Assembly (NCBI RefSeq): GCF_000348685.1
Contig: NZ_ANLA01000010.1
Location: 1 to 64,000 of the forward strand
DNA length: 64,000 nucleotides
Source: Xanthomarina gelatinilytica
GTDB taxonomy: Bacteria > Bacteroidota > Bacteroidia > Flavobacteriales > Flavobacteriaceae
Reading direction: 5' to 3'
The notes beneath the pieces were generated by a model, which was given only the letters and a program-made list of their open reading frames with translations, did not search any database and was not told the DNA's origin. The translations under genes were made by a program, and so were the position numbers. This document shows positions 60,657 to 64,000 of the stretch, one piece after another (the stretch's first letter is position 1; each line of letters begins with the position of its first letter).

Positions 60657-61856
60657 ATGTCTAAAGCTTTATCGCCATTTACCAAGCAACAATTACTTCC
60701 TCAAGAAGAAAAACTGGAAATTTTTAGTCGTAAGGGCAATCTATTTATTGGTATTCCCAAAGAAACAGCTTATCAGGAAAAACGGGTGTGTTTAACACCA
60801 GATGCTGTTTCGGCATTGGTTAATAACGGACACAGGGTATTATTGGAATCTGGTGCAGGTATTGGCGCCCATTTTACCGACAAGGAATACAGCGAAGCTG
60901 GAGCCGAAATCACAAAAGACACTGCCAAAGTATATGCCTGTCCCATGATTTTAAAGGTGGAACCTCCTACCCTTGAGCAAATAAACCTGATTAATCCGCA
61001 AACTATACTTATCTCTGCAGTCCAATTAAAAACCCAAACAAAAAAATATTTTGAAACCTTGGCTGCAAAACGAATCACAGCCTTGGCATTCGAGTTTATT
61101 AGGGACGAAACTGGCGCTTTTCCTGCTGTACGCTCGTTAAGCGAAATTGCCGGAACAGCTTCCGTACTTATTGCTTCAGAACTATTAAGCAATGTTAACG
61201 ATGGAAATGGGCTCATGTTTGGCAATGTATGTGGTGTTCCTCCTATTGAAGTGGTTATTCTAGGCGCTGGAACGGTTGGGGAATTTGCTGCCAGAAGTGC
61301 TATTGGACTTGGAGCCAATGTTAAGGTTTTTGATAATTCCATTACCAAATTAAGACGTATACAGGTAAATTTAGGCAAGACCTTATTTACATCCACCTTA
61401 CAACCAAAAAATTTAAGTAAAGCTTTAAAACGTTGCGATGTGGTAATTGCTGCTGTTAGAGGCAAAAACAGGTCGCCCATTTTGGTTACGGAATCCATGG
61501 TGGCCAACATGAAAAATGGTTCGGTTGTTATAGATGTCAGCATTGATATGGGAGGTTGTTTTGAAACCAGTGAAGTAACCTCACACAAAACACCAACCTT
61601 TACCAAACATGGCGTTATTCATTATTGTGTACCAAATATTCCTGCTCGATATTCCAGAACAGCTTCAATTTCAATAAGTAACATTTTTACGCCTTATCTT
61701 TTGAAAATTGCCGAGGATGGTGGCCTGGAAAATTCTTTGCGTTTTGACAGAGGTTTAAAGAATGGATTGTATTTTTACCACGGAATTTTAACCAGCAAAC
61801 CTGTTGGGGAATGGTTCGATTTAAAACATAGCGATATCAATTTGCTTATTTTTTAA
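60657..61856 (+). CDS. ald: Alanine dehydrogenase
   Basis: 399 residues from ATG 60657 (GTG 60648 would add three residues). The N-terminal domain contains GIPKETAYQEKRVCLTPDAV with the substrate Arg, and the central NAD-binding Rossmann has VVILGAGTVGEFAA (GxGxxG). Catalytic His/Asp-type residues (FDRGLKNGLYFYHG) follow. It interconverts alanine with pyruvate and ammonia. Slightly longer than the classical 371-residue enzyme at the N terminus, as usual in Bacteroidota. Confidence 0.93.
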   Translation: MSKALSPFTKQQLLPQEEKLEIFSRKGNLFIGIPKETAYQEKRVCLTPDAVSALVNNGHRVLLESGAGIGAHFTDKEYSEAGAEITKDTAKVYACPMILKVEPPTLEQINLINPQTILISAVQLKTQTKKYFETLAAKRITALAFEFIRDETGAFPAVRSLSEIAGTASVLIASELLSNVNDGNGLMFGNVCGVPPIEVVILGAGTVGEFAARSAIGLGANVKVFDNSITKLRRIQVNLGKTLFTSTLQPKNLSKALKRCDVVIAAVRGKNRSPILVTESMVANMKNGSVVIDVSIDMGGCFETSEVTSHKTPTFTKHGVIHYCVPNIPARYSRTASISISNIFTPYLLKIAEDGGLENSLRFDRGLKNGLYFYHGILTSKPVGEWFDLKHSDINLLIF

Positions 61857-61910
61857 ATTCCCAATAACAGCAAACCATTTTAATTCCTTGAAATTTTTAA
61901 GATAACATAC

Positions 61911-62282
61911 ATGAAATTACTACATCGAGTTGGGTATTATTTAGGTGGATTTGCCCTTGGATTGATTGTGCTGGCCTTTTTTTTAAATGGCAAAAAAGTG
62001 TCTTGCGATTATGGCCCTGAAGCCAGGGTTTTAAAAAACATCAATTTAAAACAGATTCAATATTCTGAAATCATTGAGTCTGCCATTTCCAATAAAAAAA
62101 TAGATTCCGTAGCCATTAGGGACATTTTAAAGCATGGTGACATAGATTTTTCCAAAAGCGACACCAGAAAGAAACCTTGTGGTATTTATGCTGTTGAAGG
62201 AAACATAAATAAAACCGAAGTTTTGTTAACGGTTGAAAACTGCGACAGTATCGCTACCATAAAAACCATTGATTGGCCATAA
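61911..62282 (+). CDS. DUF4258 family protein
   Basis: 123 residues with one N-terminal membrane segment (RVGYYLGGFALGLIVLAFFL) and a soluble part containing the family's conserved GPEARVLKNINLKQIQYSE and a late CGIYAVEGNINKTEVLLTVENC. Function is unknown; the fold is a small alpha/beta domain probably facing the periplasm. It follows ald by 54 bases and is convergent with a T9SS gene across a terminator. Confidence 0.8.
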   Translation: MKLLHRVGYYLGGFALGLIVLAFFLNGKKVSCDYGPEARVLKNINLKQIQYSEIIESAISNKKIDSVAIRDILKHGDIDFSKSDTRKKPCGIYAVEGNINKTEVLLTVENCDSIATIKTIDWP

Positions 62283-62312
62283 AAAAAGCCTGAAAAATAA
62301 ATTTCAGGCTCT
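62281..62312 (-). terminator. Rho-independent terminator of the T9SS gene
   Basis: On the minus strand AGCCTGAAA...TTTCAGGCT (arms at 62302-62310 and 62287-62295) is followed by TTTTTTT. It ends the transcript of the gene at 62339-63847 and also follows the convergent DUF4258 gene. Confidence 0.8.
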
Positions 62313-62338
62313 GCTATTAAAAATTGATTGAATTTTCC

Positions 62339-63847
62339 CTAATTCAAAACGATCCGTTTGGTTACCGAACCATTATTTTCTGTTTGAAAAGACAACAAAT
62401 AAACGCCTTCTGGCAAATGTGACAAATTCAAACTTTTCTCGTTAGAAACCATTTCTTCTGTTCTAATGGTTCTTCCAAGCATATCGTATAATTGTATAGA
62501 TTTTACAGCAATGTTACCATTTAATTTAATGTGAACCATTCCATCTCTAGATGGATTTGGATACACCTTAATATGGTTGGTAGCAACAGCTTCATTTTCT
62601 TCTATACCCAAGGTTGCTGGAGCTTCTACCACAAAAGATGGTGGATGAGCTTCCGTAAATTGGTTATTCCAGTTACTGGCAAACATCACTTTACTTCCAT
62701 CCCTATTGGGAACAGCATGGGCTTGATGCGCATAACCTGTATTTTCATTGGTATGGTGATAAGCAAATCTTTGGATCATGTCTGAACCATCCAATTTAAT
62801 TGCAAATACCTCTTTTCTTCCAACAGTTTGACAGCAGCCTTCGTTTACATATGCCCAACCTGGTCTAGAGGTGTTTCTGCAACTAATATGTCCATTCCAC
62901 ACACCATAATCTGAGGTATAATGAAATAGAGGTGTTTGAACTCCATCAGAAAGTCTAATCATTTTCATATAATAGTCGTTGCCTCTTGTTACAGGGTCAC
63001 CAAAAGTTACATATACATCATTTCCGTTGGCGTCAATACCTAAATCACCATGTTTGGTGTAATCGTCTAAATGTCTTCTGTTTGTAAGATCTATATTGAA
63101 CACTTTCATACCTTGATCGTCAGCACTTCCATCGGCTAAATAGCAAGACACGGCATATTGTCCAGACTGACTGACAGAAAACCAACCAATGGCAGCAGTT
63201 CCAATATTTCGGGTGGCCACAACCACATCGTTTTCAACATCATATACAATTAAAGTACGGTTACTTCCATTTCTTCCAATAAGACCTACATATTTATCGT
63301 CTATGGACATGTTTCCTTTTGAACCTCCATATTCAATTACCGAGTAATCACTAAAAGTACGTATGGTCTGTCTGTTGTTTGTGGTAACATCGTAACTCAC
63401 AAATCTATTTCCAGAGATGCCATACATGATGTTAGGCTCGGAATAAGACCAAGTGGCTGAACTAGGGATTCCAGCCCAATATAAAAACTCATAAGTGTCT
63501 GCATCTAAAATGGCAGCTGGATAGCCTGCCAACTTAATTAAAGAACCATCAGAATTCCATGGTTCATCAAGTGAATAGTGATGTCTTACATTAAAGTCTG
63601 TTGTGCCAAAAACAGCAGCATCACTGATTCTAGTTAATTTATTACCAAATTCATTGGTGGTTTCCTGCAGATATCCTGGTTTAGGACCTGTAGGGGTTTG
63701 ATAGGATTCGTATTGCACATTATTTAATTGAACCGTTTCTGGGTAGGTTTGGGCAGTTATAATGATGCTGAAAAATAAAAAATAAATAAAAAATACTCTT
63801 TGAAAACCCTCACGATGTGAGAATTTTCCAACATATAAATGTTTCAT
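62339..63847 (-). CDS. T9SS-secreted beta-propeller-like protein
   Basis: 502 residues. A signal peptide (hydrophobic FFIYFLFFSIIITAQ) is followed by a body with repeated beta-strand/Asp-turn units (SDGSLIKLAG, DVENDVVVATRNIG, RDGSKVMFASNW) suggesting a TolB/WD-type propeller of about six blades to residue 415. A type A sorting domain (about 425-502; KVYPNPSRDGMVHIKL, ending KRIVLN) then directs T9SS export. The Cys and His clusters (NEGCCQT, HHYS, HHTNEN) could be metal sites. Activity is unknown; resemblance to oligogalacturonate-lyase-like propellers is possible but not proven. Confidence 0.88.
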   Translation of the reverse strand: MKHLYVGKFSHREGFQRVFFIYFLFFSIIITAQTYPETVQLNNVQYESYQTPTGPKPGYLQETTNEFGNKLTRISDAAVFGTTDFNVRHHYSLDEPWNSDGSLIKLAGYPAAILDADTYEFLYWAGIPSSATWSYSEPNIMYGISGNRFVSYDVTTNNRQTIRTFSDYSVIEYGGSKGNMSIDDKYVGLIGRNGSNRTLIVYDVENDVVVATRNIGTAAIGWFSVSQSGQYAVSCYLADGSADDQGMKVFNIDLTNRRHLDDYTKHGDLGIDANGNDVYVTFGDPVTRGNDYYMKMIRLSDGVQTPLFHYTSDYGVWNGHISCRNTSRPGWAYVNEGCCQTVGRKEVFAIKLDGSDMIQRFAYHHTNENTGYAHQAHAVPNRDGSKVMFASNWNNQFTEAHPPSFVVEAPATLGIEENEAVATNHIKVYPNPSRDGMVHIKLNGNIAVKSIQLYDMLGRTIRTEEMVSNEKSLNLSHLPEGVYLLSFQTENNGSVTKRIVLN

Positions 63848-64000
63848 AATTAGGGGTTTTGCTATTAATCTTTTGCTAATCTATTAAAATACAGTTCATA
63901 TTTAGGTCAAAAAAATTATAAATTCGATAAAATACATCATTTTTGTAAGTGTAATATTACTTTAAATGTATTTTGTAGTATTTATGTTACTTTTTAACGG
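63848..64000. other. Window end, intergenic sequence
   Basis: AT-rich sequence upstream of the T9SS gene at 63847. No gene and no exact promoter element seen within the window. Confidence 0.4.

Noticed and set aside
60773-61606. 277-residue minus-strand frame inside ald
   Set aside because: It lies wholly antisense to a well-conserved alanine dehydrogenase and has no protein-like motif.

Overview
The window looks like a chromosome segment of a flavobacterium (Bacteroidota, probably Flavobacteriaceae). The evidence is AT-rich DNA, promoters of the TTG-N17-23-TAnnTTTG type, proteins with C-terminal type IX secretion sorting domains, a porX homologue, an lpxC-fabZ fusion, and his gene order hisG-D-C-B-H-A-F-IE. 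No rRNA or tRNA genes, CRISPR arrays, prophage genes or transposase genes were seen.

Layout. (1) 1-3640 is the accessory part. It holds a retron on the minus strand (PRTase-like effector, winged-helix protein, structured msr-msd RNA, reverse transcriptase), bounded by 13-bp inverted repeats, and beside it two gene remnants, one a decapitated SGNH hydrolase. (2) 3640-12630 holds a cold shock protein and desaturase, a membrane-anchored OmpR-type regulator, Hsp20, small envelope proteins, a glutathione peroxidase/TspO/SRPBCC/CIA30 operon and an M23-LysM peptidase. (3) 12635-15156 is an arsenic operon (arsR, DUF6428, arsenate reductase, Acr3), divergent from topB. (4) 19073-28026 is one long plus-strand operon resembling E. 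coli cecR-ybhGFSR, with tolC, a His-rich lipoprotein, an OsmC protein and a LOG protein added. (5) 28135-38922 is mixed housekeeping and envelope genes, including an OMPLA-like phospholipase, an ATP-cone/nuclease fusion, a second cold shock protein, a T9SS leucine-rich repeat protein, MscS, a GreA-like protein, Dps and TruA. (6) 38959-46350 is the complete histidine operon, preceded by a previously unannotated leader peptide with five His codons and a terminator/antiterminator pair. (7) 46389-57663 is fabG/VWA/SPFH followed by sucD, an lpxD paralogue, efp, lpxA, lpxC-fabZ, lpxD and an HD hydrolase. (8) 57707-63847 holds porX, tsaE, a 50-residue secreted peptide, ald and a T9SS beta-propeller-like protein.

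The two most interesting items are the compact retron, whose msr-msd RNA can be delimited from the sequence, and the his attenuator, whose parts (His codons, antiterminator, terminator) can all be read directly. Functional names come from reading motifs and whole-protein resemblance; no database search was run.
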